Source: Novosphingobium sp. 18050 (GTDB lineage: Bacteria > Pseudomonadota > Alphaproteobacteria > Sphingomonadales > Sphingomonadaceae). Taken from it: DNA of 64,000 nucleotides. Each line of letters opens with the position of its first letter. The stretch's first letter is position 1. The stretch is taken from assembly GCF_902706195.1 (NCBI RefSeq), contig NZ_CACSJO010000009.1:1-64000 (forward strand). The letters run 5' to 3'. Shown one piece after another: positions 25,753-35,287 of this stretch. Below the pieces are notes generated by a model. The model saw only the letters and a list, made by a program, of their open reading frames with translations, had not been told where the DNA came from and did not search any database. Position numbers and translations under genes: made by a program.

Positions 25753-26315
25753 CAGCTTTTCAGCCCAAGCGCCTCGGCATGCATCCGGCCATTGATGACA
25801 TAGCCCTTCACGCCAGCCTGGTTCGCGGCGACCGCCGCATCGTCAAGATCGCGCAGGTACTTGGCGGGGCGACCCATCCAAAGCTGCCGCGCGCCGATGC
25901 GCTTGCCGGTAAGTTGCGCCCCGGCGGCAAGCATGCCGTCCGATTCGATGTAACTGCCGTCCATCACGATCGCACCAAGTCCGACGAACGCCCGGTCCTC
26001 CAGCGTACAGCCATGGATCATCGCCAGATGGCCGATCAGCACGTCATCACCGATGATGGTGGGGAAGCCGTCCGGGTTCGACGGCTTGGGGCTGTCACAG
26101 TGGACCACGGTGCCGTCCTGAATATTGGAGCGCGCGCCGATCACCACGCGGTGAACGTCAGCGCGGATCACACAGTTGTACCAGATGCTGGCGTCAGGCC
26201 CGATCTCGACATTACCTATGATCCGGCAGCCCGGCGCGATGAATGCGCTGGAGTGTATCCTCGGTGCCTTGCCGTTGATCGCGGCCATGGTGATGTCGGT
26301 GCGGTTCTCTATCAT
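25752..26315 (-). CDS. gamma carbonic anhydrase family protein
   Basis: A 187-residue left-handed beta-helix protein of the gamma-carbonic-anhydrase/acyltransferase superfamily. Hexapeptide repeats are visible (IGNVEIGPDASIWYNCVIRA). Candidate metal histidines lie in RADVHRVVIG, GTVVHCDS and IGHLAMIHGC. Catalytic activity cannot be assured; many relatives lack it. The ATG at 26315 overlaps the upstream stop as ATGA; a second ATG nine codons later is possible. Confidence 0.88.
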   Translation of the reverse strand: MIENRTDITMAAINGKAPRIHSSAFIAPGCRIIGNVEIGPDASIWYNCVIRADVHRVVIGARSNIQDGTVVHCDSPKPSNPDGFPTIIGDDVLIGHLAMIHGCTLEDRAFVGLGAIVMDGSYIESDGMLAAGAQLTGKRIGARQLWMGRPAKYLRDLDDAAVAANQAGVKGYVINGRMHAEALGLKS

Positions 26316-28537
26316 GGGTTTCCTGCCAGCCTGCTCCAGCGGACATAGGGGAAAATGGAGGCGTGATCATCCGTCCAGGGTCCCGGCGCCCGTTCTTCGA
26401 GGGTCTTCCATGGGGTATCGGGCGCCCTGCGCGCAAGGGTGCGCAGCACGTCTGCATCGCGCGAAAGCGCGATCCAGCGTGAGGGCGTGTAGCGCGTATC
26501 GTCTTCGGGAAAGTCGAGCCGCGATAGCGCCGCCAACCCGCTATCCTGCGCAGTAGCCCCGATGACGGGCGCGAGATCGATGTAACGGTTGGAAATGTGC
26601 AGCACCAGCAGCCCATGGGGCGCAAGGGCGCGCAAGTAGACCTGCATGGCCTCACGCGTCAGCAGGTGCATGGGAATGGCGTCGGACGAGAACGCGTCGA
26701 TCACCAGAACGTCGAATGCGGCGGCGGGCAGCGCGGCCAGTTCCAGGCGCGCATCGCCGATGATCACCCGCGCATCGGGCGTGCACTGGCGCAGGAACGT
26801 AAAGCGGCCGCTGGTGGAAAAGTGTAGAACCACCGGGTCGATCTCGAAGAAAGTCCAGTCCTGCCCTGCCTGCGCCTGACAGGCGAGTGAGCCGGTGCCC
26901 AGTCCCACCACGCCGACCCGCGCCATTGCCCCTTCGAGCGCAGGGACTGCCGAAAGGGCCAGCGCCACGCCGGAGGTCGGCCCGTAATACGTCAGAGCAT
27001 CGCGCGAATGCGCCGGATCGAGCGACTGCTCGCCGTGCAGCGTTGTTCCATGGGCCAGGGTTCGCAGCCTGCCCTCGTGGTTATCGCGGATGGTGTAGAT
27101 GCCGAAATAGCTGCGCGTGCGCTCCCCGGCCAAAGTTGCGCGGATCGTCAGGATGCCGCCCTGCCCGACCATGGCCATAGCCAGAACCGCGACGAGCGCC
27201 CCGCGCCAGGCCATGACCATCACTCCGCTCCCGACCAGGAATATCGTCAGCAGCAGCGCGAAAATAGCGCTCTCCGGGCGCATCGCGTAATCGTTCAGCT
27301 GCCAGGTCAGAAACGCGGCGAAACAGAGCAGCAGGACGAGCATGATACGCGCCATGCCCAGTTCGATCCCGTCGTTGTCGCGCCAACGCAGCAACGGCTC
27401 CAGCGGCATCAGCGCGGCAGCCGCGAGCACAAGCAACGGATGCTCCCACGCCCAGTCGAATACCAGCGGCGCGATCAACGCGGTGAAGAGGCCCCCCAGC
27501 GCGCCGCCCGCCGACATCGTCAGATAGAAACGGGTAAGCTGCGCTGCGCCGGGGCGGAGTTCATAGAGCCGGCCGTGCAGCGCGCTCGCCACACAAAAGA
27601 GGAGGAGGCAGGCCCCACCCGCCATCCATAACGTCCCCGACCCGCTCGACGTCATGGCATAGCTGCCCGCAAACAGCACCACCACCGGCGCGATGCGGCT
27701 CACCGCCATGACCGGCCCGCGTCGGTCGGCGAAGGCAAGGACGAAGCTCAGGAGATAAAGGCCCAGCGGGATCACCCAGATCAGCGGCATCGCGAAGATG
27801 TCGGTAGTGAGGTGGGTGGTCGTAGAGAGCATCAGGCCCGAGGGCACGGCGGACAGCAGCAGCCACAGGGTGATAGTGCGCCAACCGATGGGGGCAGCTG
27901 CGCCCTCCTCCACGGCAGCGGCGGGAAGGTTGGGGAGGTTGCGCCTACTGAACGCGGTGGCTGCGACCAGCACCACCAGCAGGGCAAAGCCCGCAGACCA
28001 CCCCATACTCTGCGCCCGCAGACTGAGCAGCGGTTCCGCCAGCAGCGGATAAGCGAGCAAACCCGCGAAACTGCCAAGATTCGATGCAGCGTAAAGCGCC
28101 CAGGGCTGCCCGCTTTGCGGATCAGCAGCGAACCAGCGCTGCATAAGCGGCGCCTGCGCGGAAACGACGAAAAATGCCGGGCCGATGCTGAGGCCGAGCA
28201 GCAGGGGCACGCGCAACACCTCAGGCAGCCCGGCCATCGGCGGCATGCCAATGAGCCCGACCGGCAACGTCAGTGCAGCAAGAAGCAGTAGTGCTATATG
28301 AATCGTCGCCTGCCGGCGCAGCGGCAACCTGCCCAGCAGGTGAGCGTAGGCGTAGCCGGCCAGCAGCAGCGCCTGATAGACCAGCATCGCGCTGTTCCAA
28401 ACGTTGGGCGCCCCTCCCAGCCGGGGCAGCGCCATGCGCGCCACCATAGGCTGGACCAGGAACAGCAGGAAGCTGCCGACCAGGATCGTGGTAACGAACA
28501 GCCCGCGCGCAGGGCCAGCCTTCCGGATCAGGGGCAA
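26312..28537 (-). CDS. fused membrane transporter-like / spermidine synthase-like protein
   Basis: A 741-residue two-part protein. The first 480 or so residues hold about a dozen hydrophobic segments resembling the membrane part of MFS-spermidine-synthase fusions. The C-terminal part has a methyltransferase fold with VGVVGLGTGSLACQ, FFEIDPVVLHFS and VLVIDAFSSDAIPMHLLT, as in SpeE. Whether it makes polyamines is unknown; no speD or other polyamine gene is adjacent. The start is a TTG at 28537 overlapping the acetyltransferase gene. Confidence 0.85.
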   Translation of the reverse strand: MPLIRKAGPARGLFVTTILVGSFLLFLVQPMVARMALPRLGGAPNVWNSAMLVYQALLLAGYAYAHLLGRLPLRRQATIHIALLLLAALTLPVGLIGMPPMAGLPEVLRVPLLLGLSIGPAFFVVSAQAPLMQRWFAADPQSGQPWALYAASNLGSFAGLLAYPLLAEPLLSLRAQSMGWSAGFALLVVLVAATAFSRRNLPNLPAAAVEEGAAAPIGWRTITLWLLLSAVPSGLMLSTTTHLTTDIFAMPLIWVIPLGLYLLSFVLAFADRRGPVMAVSRIAPVVVLFAGSYAMTSSGSGTLWMAGGACLLLFCVASALHGRLYELRPGAAQLTRFYLTMSAGGALGGLFTALIAPLVFDWAWEHPLLVLAAAALMPLEPLLRWRDNDGIELGMARIMLVLLLCFAAFLTWQLNDYAMRPESAIFALLLTIFLVGSGVMVMAWRGALVAVLAMAMVGQGGILTIRATLAGERTRSYFGIYTIRDNHEGRLRTLAHGTTLHGEQSLDPAHSRDALTYYGPTSGVALALSAVPALEGAMARVGVVGLGTGSLACQAQAGQDWTFFEIDPVVLHFSTSGRFTFLRQCTPDARVIIGDARLELAALPAAAFDVLVIDAFSSDAIPMHLLTREAMQVYLRALAPHGLLVLHISNRYIDLAPVIGATAQDSGLAALSRLDFPEDDTRYTPSRWIALSRDADVLRTLARRAPDTPWKTLEERAPGPWTDDHASIFPYVRWSRLAGNP

Positions 28538-29130
28538 ACCTGCCCCGCTTTGTCCTGCCCCGCTCCGCCGTTCACGCGCCAGCCTTTAGCGGCGATGGAA
28601 TGAACGATGATATTGCCCGCTGGTGGATCGAAGCGGGCGTCGAGGAAATCGAGATCCTCGCGGCGGACCATGCCAAGGCGGGTCATCAGGCCCCAGCTAG
28701 CCGCATTCTCGATATTGGTGATGGCGAAGATTTCCGCCGCGCCGAAACGGTCGAACCCGGCATCGAGCGAAGCCGCAGCAGCTTCTTTCGCATAGCCCCG
28801 CCCCCAGGCGTCATCGCGCATCCGCCAGCCGATCTCCATCTCGCCGATAAAGCCAGCGCCGGGCGCATCGATCAGCTTCAGGCCGCAGAAACCCAGAATC
28901 TCGCCGGAAAGATGCCCGCCGTCCGCTTTGCGTTCCAACACCCAGAAGGTGTGTCCGACGCGCTCCTGAAAGCCGACGACCCGTTCCTCGAATAGCGCGA
29001 CCTTGTCAGCATTCATCACCCCACCCAGCCAGCGCATGACGGATGGGGTGTTGGTGACTTGCGCAAAGCGATCGATATCACCCTCTCGCCAGTCACGCAG
29101 GACCAGCCGCGATGTTTCCACGTGGAACAT
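28528..29130 (-). CDS. GNAT-family N-acetyltransferase (RimJ/RimL-like)
   Basis: A 200-residue acetyltransferase that likely transfers acetyl from acetyl-CoA to a protein or small molecule. It begins MFHVETSRLVLRDWREGDID, typical of RimJ-like enzymes, with the CoA-binding region WRMRDDAWGRGYAKEAAAAS and later NIENAASWGLMTRLGM. Its first codons overlap a parS-like site, which encodes FHVE. It starts one base after the hemB stop and overlaps the next gene at its 3' end. Confidence 0.88.
   Translation of the reverse strand: MFHVETSRLVLRDWREGDIDRFAQVTNTPSVMRWLGGVMNADKVALFEERVVGFQERVGHTFWVLERKADGGHLSGEILGFCGLKLIDAPGAGFIGEMEIGWRMRDDAWGRGYAKEAAAASLDAGFDRFGAAEIFAITNIENAASWGLMTRLGMVRREDLDFLDARFDPPAGNIIVHSIAAKGWRVNGGAGQDKAGQVCP
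29114..29129. promoter_or_regulatory. parS-like site 3 (overlaps start of GNAT gene)
   Basis: GTTTCCACGTGGAACA contains a perfect 12-base palindrome TTCCACGTGGAA (29116-29127). The left outer bases differ from the best parS copies. Confidence 0.72.
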
Positions 29131-29131
29131 C

Positions 29132-30127
29132 TCAGCCGTTCAGCAGGCGCGCAGCGTGAGCAGCGTGGTAGGTAAGGACGCCCGAGCAGCCCGCACGCTT
29201 GAAGGCGAGCAGCGTCTCCAGCACCATCGCGTCGCGGTCGGCCGCGCCGGCGGCGACAGTATGTTCGATCATCGCGTACTCGCCCGAGACCTGATAGGCG
29301 AAGACCGGCACCTCGAAGCGCTCCTTCACGCGGCGCACGATATCGAGGTAAGGCAGGCCCGGCTTGACCATGACCGTGTCCGCGCCCTCGGCAAGGTCCA
29401 TCGCCACTTCACGCAAGGCTTCCTCGGTGTTGCCGGGGTCCATCTGGTAGCTTTTCTTGTCACCCTTGAGCAGCCCGCGCGAGCCGACCGCATCGCGGAA
29501 CGGGCCGTAGAACGCCGAGGCATACTTGGCCGCGTAGCTCATGATCTGGACATTGGTATGGCCGGCGTCTTCCAGCGCATCGCGGATGGCGCCGATACGG
29601 CCGTCCATCATGTCGGACGGGGCGATGATGTCCGCGCCCGCATTCGCCTGATTGAGCGACTGGCCGACCAGCGCTTCCACCGTCTCATCGTTGAGGACAT
29701 AGCCCGCCTCGTCGATAAGCCCGTCCTGCCCATGGCTGGTATAAGGATCGAGCGCGACGTCGGTCAGCAGGCCGATCTTATCCCCCAGCGCATCGCGGAC
29801 CCCGCGGATTGCGCGGCACATCAGGTTGTCGGGATTGAGCGCCTCGGCGCCGTCCTCGCTGCGGCGCTCGGGCTGGGTGTGGGGAAACAGCGCGAGGCAC
29901 GGGATACCAAGCTCCACCGCTTCCTTCGCGCGCGCGACGATGCCGTCGACCGACCAGCGCGAAACACCGGGCAGCGAGGCGATCGGATCTTCGACGCCCT
30001 CGCCCTCGGTGACGAACAGGGGCCAGATCAGGTCTGCCGGGGTCAGCAGGGTCTCGCGGTGGAGAGCGCGGCTCCAGGCGGTGGCGCGCACGCGGCGCAG
30101 GCGGGTGTGGGGATATGTGCCGGTCAT
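29132..30127 (-). CDS. hemB: porphobilinogen synthase (delta-aminolevulinic acid dehydratase)
   Basis: HemB condenses two 5-aminolevulinate molecules to porphobilinogen in haem synthesis. The 331-residue protein has the two Schiff-base lysines in MSYAAKYASAFYGPFRD and VMVKPGLPYLD. The metal site reads TDVALDPYTSHGQDG, with aspartates where zinc enzymes have cysteines, so a magnesium-dependent form is indicated. The ATG at 30127 (MTGTYPHTRLRR) is the likely start. hemE and hemJ are also in this window. Confidence 0.95.
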   Translation of the reverse strand: MTGTYPHTRLRRVRATAWSRALHRETLLTPADLIWPLFVTEGEGVEDPIASLPGVSRWSVDGIVARAKEAVELGIPCLALFPHTQPERRSEDGAEALNPDNLMCRAIRGVRDALGDKIGLLTDVALDPYTSHGQDGLIDEAGYVLNDETVEALVGQSLNQANAGADIIAPSDMMDGRIGAIRDALEDAGHTNVQIMSYAAKYASAFYGPFRDAVGSRGLLKGDKKSYQMDPGNTEEALREVAMDLAEGADTVMVKPGLPYLDIVRRVKERFEVPVFAYQVSGEYAMIEHTVAAGAADRDAMVLETLLAFKRAGCSGVLTYHAAHAARLLNG

Positions 30128-30187
30128 AGGCAATTGCTTGCCGCAAAAAACCCTCGCGTTCAATCGCTCCGGGCTTGAGAAGGCCGA

Positions 30188-31885
30188 CTAGCTGCCGCCG
30201 CCGGGCGCAAGCTTGTCGATCTCACGCTGGGCTTCGGCAGCCTCGCTCTGCGCAGAAGCCACGGAACCAAGTGCAGCGCCGGGTTCCACGCCCAGCACGG
30301 CTCGCAGCCGCGCCATGAACGCATCGCGCTCCTTGCCGTCGATCTGCGGGCGCGAGACGATGGCGATGCCGGAGGGGTTGATAGTGCGCCCGCCGCGATA
30401 GGCCTCGAAATGCAGGTGCGGCCCGGTGGAAAGCCCGGTCGAGCCGACATAGCCGATCACCTGCCCCGCCCGAACGCGGCTGCCATTGGCCACGGCGATG
30501 CGGCTCATGTGACCATACCCGGTGTCCAGCCCGCCGCCATGCTGAAGTCGGACGTAGTTGCCATGGCCGCCGTGGCGCCCGGCGAACGTTACCGTGCCAT
30601 CTGCGACGGCGTAGATCGGCGAGCCATAGGGCGCGCCGAAGTCGATGCCTGCATGCATTCGCACATAGCCCAGGATCGGGTGCTTGCGGGCGCCGTAGGG
30701 CGATGTAATGCGCCCGCCTGCCACCGGCTGTCCGATCTGGACGCTGCGCGCCTGGCCGACCGCACCGGCGGAGAACATCTCGCCGTCCTTGCCCCAGCGC
30801 AGCAGTTGCAGGCGCGGTTTTCCAGCGCGTTCGACCCCGGCGTAGAGCAAGTCGCCCGCCTGCCGCTCCCCTTTGGCCGAGCGCTTGTAGGCTACGACGA
30901 AATCGAACTGGTCCTGCGCGTTCAGATCGCTTTCGAGGCTCAGGTACTTGTCCACCGCACGCAGATAGGACTGGATCGCGGTGACCGGCGCACCGGCATT
31001 ACGCGCCGAGCGATAGAGGCTGGAGCCGACCGTGCCGCGAATGCGCAGCGGCGTCTCGTCGACGCGGATCGGGCGGCGCACCAGCGCCAACCCGCCTCCA
31101 CTGCGCTCGATCGACAGGTCGAGATCGAAACGGGCGCGGAAATCGAGCGAATCGAGGACGCGCGCCGCTCCCGCCGCCGGACGTTTGCCCAGTGTTATGT
31201 CGAACTGCGTGCCCGAGGCGATATCACCCACCGGCACCGCCTGCCCGACGAGCTGCGAGACGCGTGCAATGTCGCTGCCGCCCAGTCCGGCACGTTCCAG
31301 CATCCGGCCGAGACTGTCGCCCTGCCCCAGCGTGGAGACGAGCTGGATCGCCGGACGCTCGGGAACGCTGGCAAGCGGGCGCACCAGCGGCGTCGCTCCC
31401 ATGTGACGGCCGCTGTCGGCGCCCAGCGCCAGCGGCGCGATCGACTGGCTGCGGAATTCATCGCGCTCACGCACATGAAGAGGCATCGCGGTGGCCGCCT
31501 CCACGGCGGAAAAATCAGGGCTCAAGGCAATCGCGGCCGCGCTGAGGCCCAGCATCGTTGCAAGGCCGCGCAGCCATGTACGGCTGCCGATGTCGTTGGC
31601 CAGATCGGGGGCGAGGTCTGCACGCGCGCACCATGCTTCCACCGCCTCGCGGCACTGCGCAAACCGCCCGAGAGGCAGCGGCTGCTGCTGGTCCTGTTCC
31701 GGCACGGCAGGCTGCACGCGGGCGAAAGGCGCAGGGAAGGCAAGGACGACAGAGGCCTCGCGCGGCTTCGCCGCAAGCGTCTGCACGCCCGCAAACGAGG
31801 CGACCTGCGCAGCCTCGTCACCATCGCAAATCTCGGCACGATCGCTGCTCTCTTGCTTGCGCTCGTGCTTCAGCGGCCTGAACAA
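30188..31885 (-). CDS. M23 family peptidoglycan endopeptidase
   Basis: A 565-residue protein with a cytoplasmic N-terminus, one membrane segment (about 105-125), an OapA/LysM-like middle region (GQGDSLGRMLERAGL), and a C-terminal M23 domain with intact zinc ligands MHAGIDF and PHLHFEA. The arrangement resembles larger DD-endopeptidases of the Csd3/MepM type. The start is a TTG at 31885; GGGAC lies upstream. It is one of three LytM-fold genes in the window, two of which are catalytically intact. Confidence 0.88.
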   Translation of the reverse strand: MFRPLKHERKQESSDRAEICDGDEAAQVASFAGVQTLAAKPREASVVLAFPAPFARVQPAVPEQDQQQPLPLGRFAQCREAVEAWCARADLAPDLANDIGSRTWLRGLATMLGLSAAAIALSPDFSAVEAATAMPLHVRERDEFRSQSIAPLALGADSGRHMGATPLVRPLASVPERPAIQLVSTLGQGDSLGRMLERAGLGGSDIARVSQLVGQAVPVGDIASGTQFDITLGKRPAAGAARVLDSLDFRARFDLDLSIERSGGGLALVRRPIRVDETPLRIRGTVGSSLYRSARNAGAPVTAIQSYLRAVDKYLSLESDLNAQDQFDFVVAYKRSAKGERQAGDLLYAGVERAGKPRLQLLRWGKDGEMFSAGAVGQARSVQIGQPVAGGRITSPYGARKHPILGYVRMHAGIDFGAPYGSPIYAVADGTVTFAGRHGGHGNYVRLQHGGGLDTGYGHMSRIAVANGSRVRAGQVIGYVGSTGLSTGPHLHFEAYRGGRTINPSGIAIVSRPQIDGKERDAFMARLRAVLGVEPGAALGSVASAQSEAAEAQREIDKLAPGGGS

Positions 31886-32058
31886 AATGCCCGGTCCCTA
31901 TGCCATCACGGGGGAGAACCCCGGCAACCCACCTGAGGGTCTCTTACCAAATCCCTTGCCCATACAAGGTTAAGACCTGCCTAAGATTGTGGATTTGGGG
32001 GGTGATTTCGGCGAGCTGACTCTTGCGAGCGGCGAGCCGCAGTGCCACATTCGATCCA

Positions 32059-34617
32059 ATGGCTAATGATCGGAATGCCTCGGCCCGAAACGATGCCCCT
32101 AGCGGGGTAAAGGCGGTGCTCGGGCCGACGAACACCGGCAAGACCCACCTCGCCATCGAACGCATGTGTGCCCATTCCAGCGGCATGATCGGCTTTCCGC
32201 TGCGCCTGCTGGCACGCGAGGTCTACGACCGCGTGGTCAAGATCAAGGGCGAGAACAGCGTCGCTCTGATCACCGGCGAGGAGCGTATAGAGCCGAAACA
32301 CGCGCGCTACCTGATCTGCACGGCTGAGGCGATGCCGGTGACGGAACGCTCGATGGCCTTCGTCGCCATCGACGAGGCCCAGCTCGCCGCCGACCGTGAA
32401 CGCGGCCACGTCTTCACCGATCGCCTGCTCCACGCCCGCGGCCGCGAGGAGACGATGATCCTCGGCTCCTCCACTATCGAGCCGCTGGTACGCGCACTCG
32501 TGCCCGGTGTGGAGGTCGTCACCCGCCCACGCTTTTCCACCCTCAGCCATGCGGGCGCGAAAAAACTGAGCCGGGTGCCGCCGCGCAGCGCCATCGTCGC
32601 CTTCTCGTCGGAGCAGGTCTACGCCATTGCCGAGATGCTGCGCCGCTTCCGGGGCGGAGCGGCGGTGGTGATGGGCGCGCTTTCGCCCCAGACCCGCAAC
32701 GCGCAGGTCGCGCTCTACCAGTCGGGCGAGGTAGACTACCTTGTCGCCACCGATGCGATCGGCATGGGCCTCAACCTCGATGTAGAGCATGTCGCGTTCG
32801 CCGGGCTCTCCAAGTACGACGGGCGGCGCCACCGCCGCCTGACCACCTCGGAAATGGCCCAGATCGCCGGACGCGCCGGGCGGCACCAGAAGGATGGCAC
32901 TTTTGGCACCTTGACCGGATCGGGGGGCCACGATTCCGAGTTTGAACCTGACGAAGTCTACGCCATCGAGGAACACCGCTTCGCGCCGCTGACCAAGCTG
33001 TTCTGGCGCGAACCGGAACCGCGTTTCGACAGTCTCGGCACCCTCATCGCCGATCTCGAAATCCGGCCCGACCGCCCCGAACTGGCACCCGCGCCCGAGG
33101 CAATCGACCTTGCCGTGCTCAAGCGCCTGGCCGACGAAGGCGACGTCGCGGATACCGTGCGCGGCTTCGGGCAGGTCCGCCGCTTCTGGGAAGTGTGCCG
33201 CCTGCCAGATTTTCGCCAGCAGGGGATCGAGACTCATTCGCGCTTCGTCGCCCGGCTTTGGCAGGACCTGCGTAGCGGCGAACTCGGCGCCGATTTCGTC
33301 GCCGGGCAGATCGCCCAGCTGGACCGCACCGGTGGCGATATCGACACCCTGCAAGGCCGCATCGCCGCGATCCGCTCCTGGGCCTATATCGCCCAGCGCC
33401 CCGACTGGGTCCTCGCCCGTGACGAAATGGCCGCCCGTGCCCGCGCCGTGGAGGCGCGCCTGTCCGATGCCCTGCACGGCAAGCTGACCGAGCGTTTCAT
33501 CAACCGCCGGACCGCCGTGCTCATGAAAAAACTGGGACCGGACGCCGGCCTGCTCTCGGTACGTCTCGAAGACGAGGAAGTTCTGGTAGAGGGCGAGCAC
33601 ATCGGCTACCTGCGCGGCTTCGCCTTCCATGTCGATCCGGGCGCGCGCCTGTCTGATCGCAAGCTGCTGCTGGCCGCGGCGGAAAAGCACCTCTCGCGCC
33701 TGCTTCAGAAGCGCGCCGATGCGCTGGTGGAGACTATTGCGGGCGAAGACGGGGCAACTGCCATCACGCTGGAGGATGGCACGCTTGTCTGGGACAACCA
33801 GAAGCTGGCGAGTCTGGCGCCGGGTCGCTCTCTGCTGACACCGCTGGTCGTCCCCGACCGTACACTCGATGCCGTGCCTGCTCCTTCGCGCAAGGCGCTC
33901 ATCGCGGCGCTGGAAGGTTGGCTGGCAACCGCGCTGGGGCCGCTTGCCCCGCTCACCAGGCTGGACGAGGCGAGCCGGGCGGCGGATGCCGGGCCGGACC
34001 TTCGTGCCCTGCTCATCACGCTGGTCGAGCGCGGCGGCATGGCCGCGCGCGATGAAACCGGGGTGGACCGGCTCGACAAGGGCCGCCGCACCATGCTGGC
34101 GCGCCTCGGCGTGAAGGTCGGGGCGCTCGACCTTTTCGTACCTGCCATGCTGCGCCCGCAGGCGATCGCACTATGGCGGGAAATGGCGCGGATCGCCGGA
34201 AAGCCCATCGGTCCATCGCCTGAACCACATATGAGCCCCACCTTCCCGGCCGAAAACCACCGCATTCCGCCGGGCTATCGCAGCCTCGGCAAACAGCTCC
34301 TGCGCATGGACATGGCTGAAAAGCTGCTGCGCGAAGCGCACGACCTGCGCGGCAAAGCCGATCGCACCGCTACCGGCTTCCTGCTCGATCCGGCTCGGGC
34401 GGTATCCATGGGGCTGACCACAGCCAGCTATGCCCGGCTTCTGCGCCTTGCCGGCTTCCAGCCCGTCATGCCCCGCGCTCTCGCTGCAGAGGCGCATGGA
34501 CCCCCTGCCCCGGTTCGCTGGCGCTGGCGCCCGCCACGCCGCCAGATCGAACCGGAACGCCCCGCCGCGCCGCGCCGCGACAGTGTTTTCGCTGCGTTGG
34601 CGGACATGGTGCGGTAA
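32059..34617 (+). CDS. SUV3-like DEAD/DEAH-box RNA helicase
   Basis: An 852-residue superfamily 2 helicase related to mitochondrial SUV3. Motifs: I GPTNTGKTHLA (about 22-32), II DEAQ (about 114-117), III GSST, V ATDAIGMGLNLD, VI QIAGRAGRH (about 268). A long C-terminal region ends in an arginine- and proline-rich tail. The family probably unwinds RNA for decay, but its role in alphaproteobacteria is little known. The ATG at 32059 follows a gap shared with the divergent M23 gene. An S4 RNA-binding gene follows 19 bases later. Confidence 0.9.
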   Translation: MANDRNASARNDAPSGVKAVLGPTNTGKTHLAIERMCAHSSGMIGFPLRLLAREVYDRVVKIKGENSVALITGEERIEPKHARYLICTAEAMPVTERSMAFVAIDEAQLAADRERGHVFTDRLLHARGREETMILGSSTIEPLVRALVPGVEVVTRPRFSTLSHAGAKKLSRVPPRSAIVAFSSEQVYAIAEMLRRFRGGAAVVMGALSPQTRNAQVALYQSGEVDYLVATDAIGMGLNLDVEHVAFAGLSKYDGRRHRRLTTSEMAQIAGRAGRHQKDGTFGTLTGSGGHDSEFEPDEVYAIEEHRFAPLTKLFWREPEPRFDSLGTLIADLEIRPDRPELAPAPEAIDLAVLKRLADEGDVADTVRGFGQVRRFWEVCRLPDFRQQGIETHSRFVARLWQDLRSGELGADFVAGQIAQLDRTGGDIDTLQGRIAAIRSWAYIAQRPDWVLARDEMAARARAVEARLSDALHGKLTERFINRRTAVLMKKLGPDAGLLSVRLEDEEVLVEGEHIGYLRGFAFHVDPGARLSDRKLLLAAAEKHLSRLLQKRADALVETIAGEDGATAITLEDGTLVWDNQKLASLAPGRSLLTPLVVPDRTLDAVPAPSRKALIAALEGWLATALGPLAPLTRLDEASRAADAGPDLRALLITLVERGGMAARDETGVDRLDKGRRTMLARLGVKVGALDLFVPAMLRPQAIALWREMARIAGKPIGPSPEPHMSPTFPAENHRIPPGYRSLGKQLLRMDMAEKLLREAHDLRGKADRTATGFLLDPARAVSMGLTTASYARLLRLAGFQPVMPRALAAEAHGPPAPVRWRWRPPRRQIEPERPAAPRRDSVFAALADMVR

Positions 34618-34636
34618 TGCCTTCGGAACTGGCCCC

Positions 34637-34930
34637 ATGAGAGTGGACAAGCTCCTGTGGTTCCTGCGGCTCGTGAAGACCCGTCCGCTGGCCCAGGCAA
34701 TGGCGGAAGATGGCCATATCCGCCTCAATGGCCGCCGGATCGACCGGGCTCATCAGAAGATCGGCACAGGCGACATATTGACGCTGCCGATAGCTACAGG
34801 TGTCCTGGTGATAGAAGTCCTTTCCCTGCCAGTCCGCCGCGGGCCTTCAAGCGAAGCGCTGGCCTGCTATAGAGTGCTTGACGGAAGGCCCGCTGATCTC
34901 ATAGCAGCGCGCCAATCGAATGATGCCTGA
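34637..34930 (+). CDS. S4-domain RNA-binding protein (HslR-like)
   Basis: A 97-residue protein dominated by an S4 domain: MRVDKLLWFLRLVKTRPLAQ, then GHIRLNGRRIDRAHQKIGTGD. E. coli HslR, with the same plan, recycles stalled 50S-peptidyl-tRNA complexes, so a ribosome-related role is plausible but inferred. It lies between the SUV3-like helicase and fdxA in the same direction. Confidence 0.88.
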   Translation: MRVDKLLWFLRLVKTRPLAQAMAEDGHIRLNGRRIDRAHQKIGTGDILTLPIATGVLVIEVLSLPVRRGPSSEALACYRVLDGRPADLIAARQSNDA

Positions 34931-34948
34931 AGGAAGGATTGCGCACTC

Positions 34949-35287
34949 ATGACGTATGTCGTCACCGACGCCTGCATCAGGTGCAAGTACATGGACTGCG
35001 TGGAAGTCTGTCCCGTGGATTGCTTCTACGAGGGCGAGAACATGCTCGTCATCAATCCCAGCGAGTGCATCGACTGCGGTGTATGCGAGCCCGAGTGCCC
35101 GGCGGAAGCAATCCTGCCCGACACCGAGAGCGGCCTTGAGCAGTGGATGGAACTGAACGCCAAGTATTCGGCGGAATGGCCCAACCTCACTTCTAAAAAG
35201 GACGCGCCCGACGACGCGGACGAGATGAAGGACGTCGAAGGAAAGTTCGAAAAGTTCTTCTCGCCCGAGCCCGGCGAGGGCGACTGA
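34949..35287 (+). CDS. fdxA: 7Fe ferredoxin FdxA
   Basis: A 112-residue ferredoxin with one [3Fe-4S] and one [4Fe-4S] cluster. The cysteine pattern is [19 protein letters not shown] and then [17 protein letters not shown]; the long acidic C-terminal extension is usual for FdxA. It should carry electrons in the cytoplasm. GAAGGA lies about 10 nt before the ATG. A hairpin follows the stop. Confidence 0.96.
   Translation: MTYVVTDACIRCKYMDCVEVCPVDCFYEGENMLVINPSECIDCGVCEPECPAEAILPDTESGLEQWMELNAKYSAEWPNLTSKKDAPDDADEMKDVEGKFEKFFSPEPGEGD

Noticed and set aside
30410-33690. Long open frames antisense to the M23 peptidase and to the SUV3-like helicase
   Set aside because: The sense frames carry full catalytic motifs; the antisense frames carry none.
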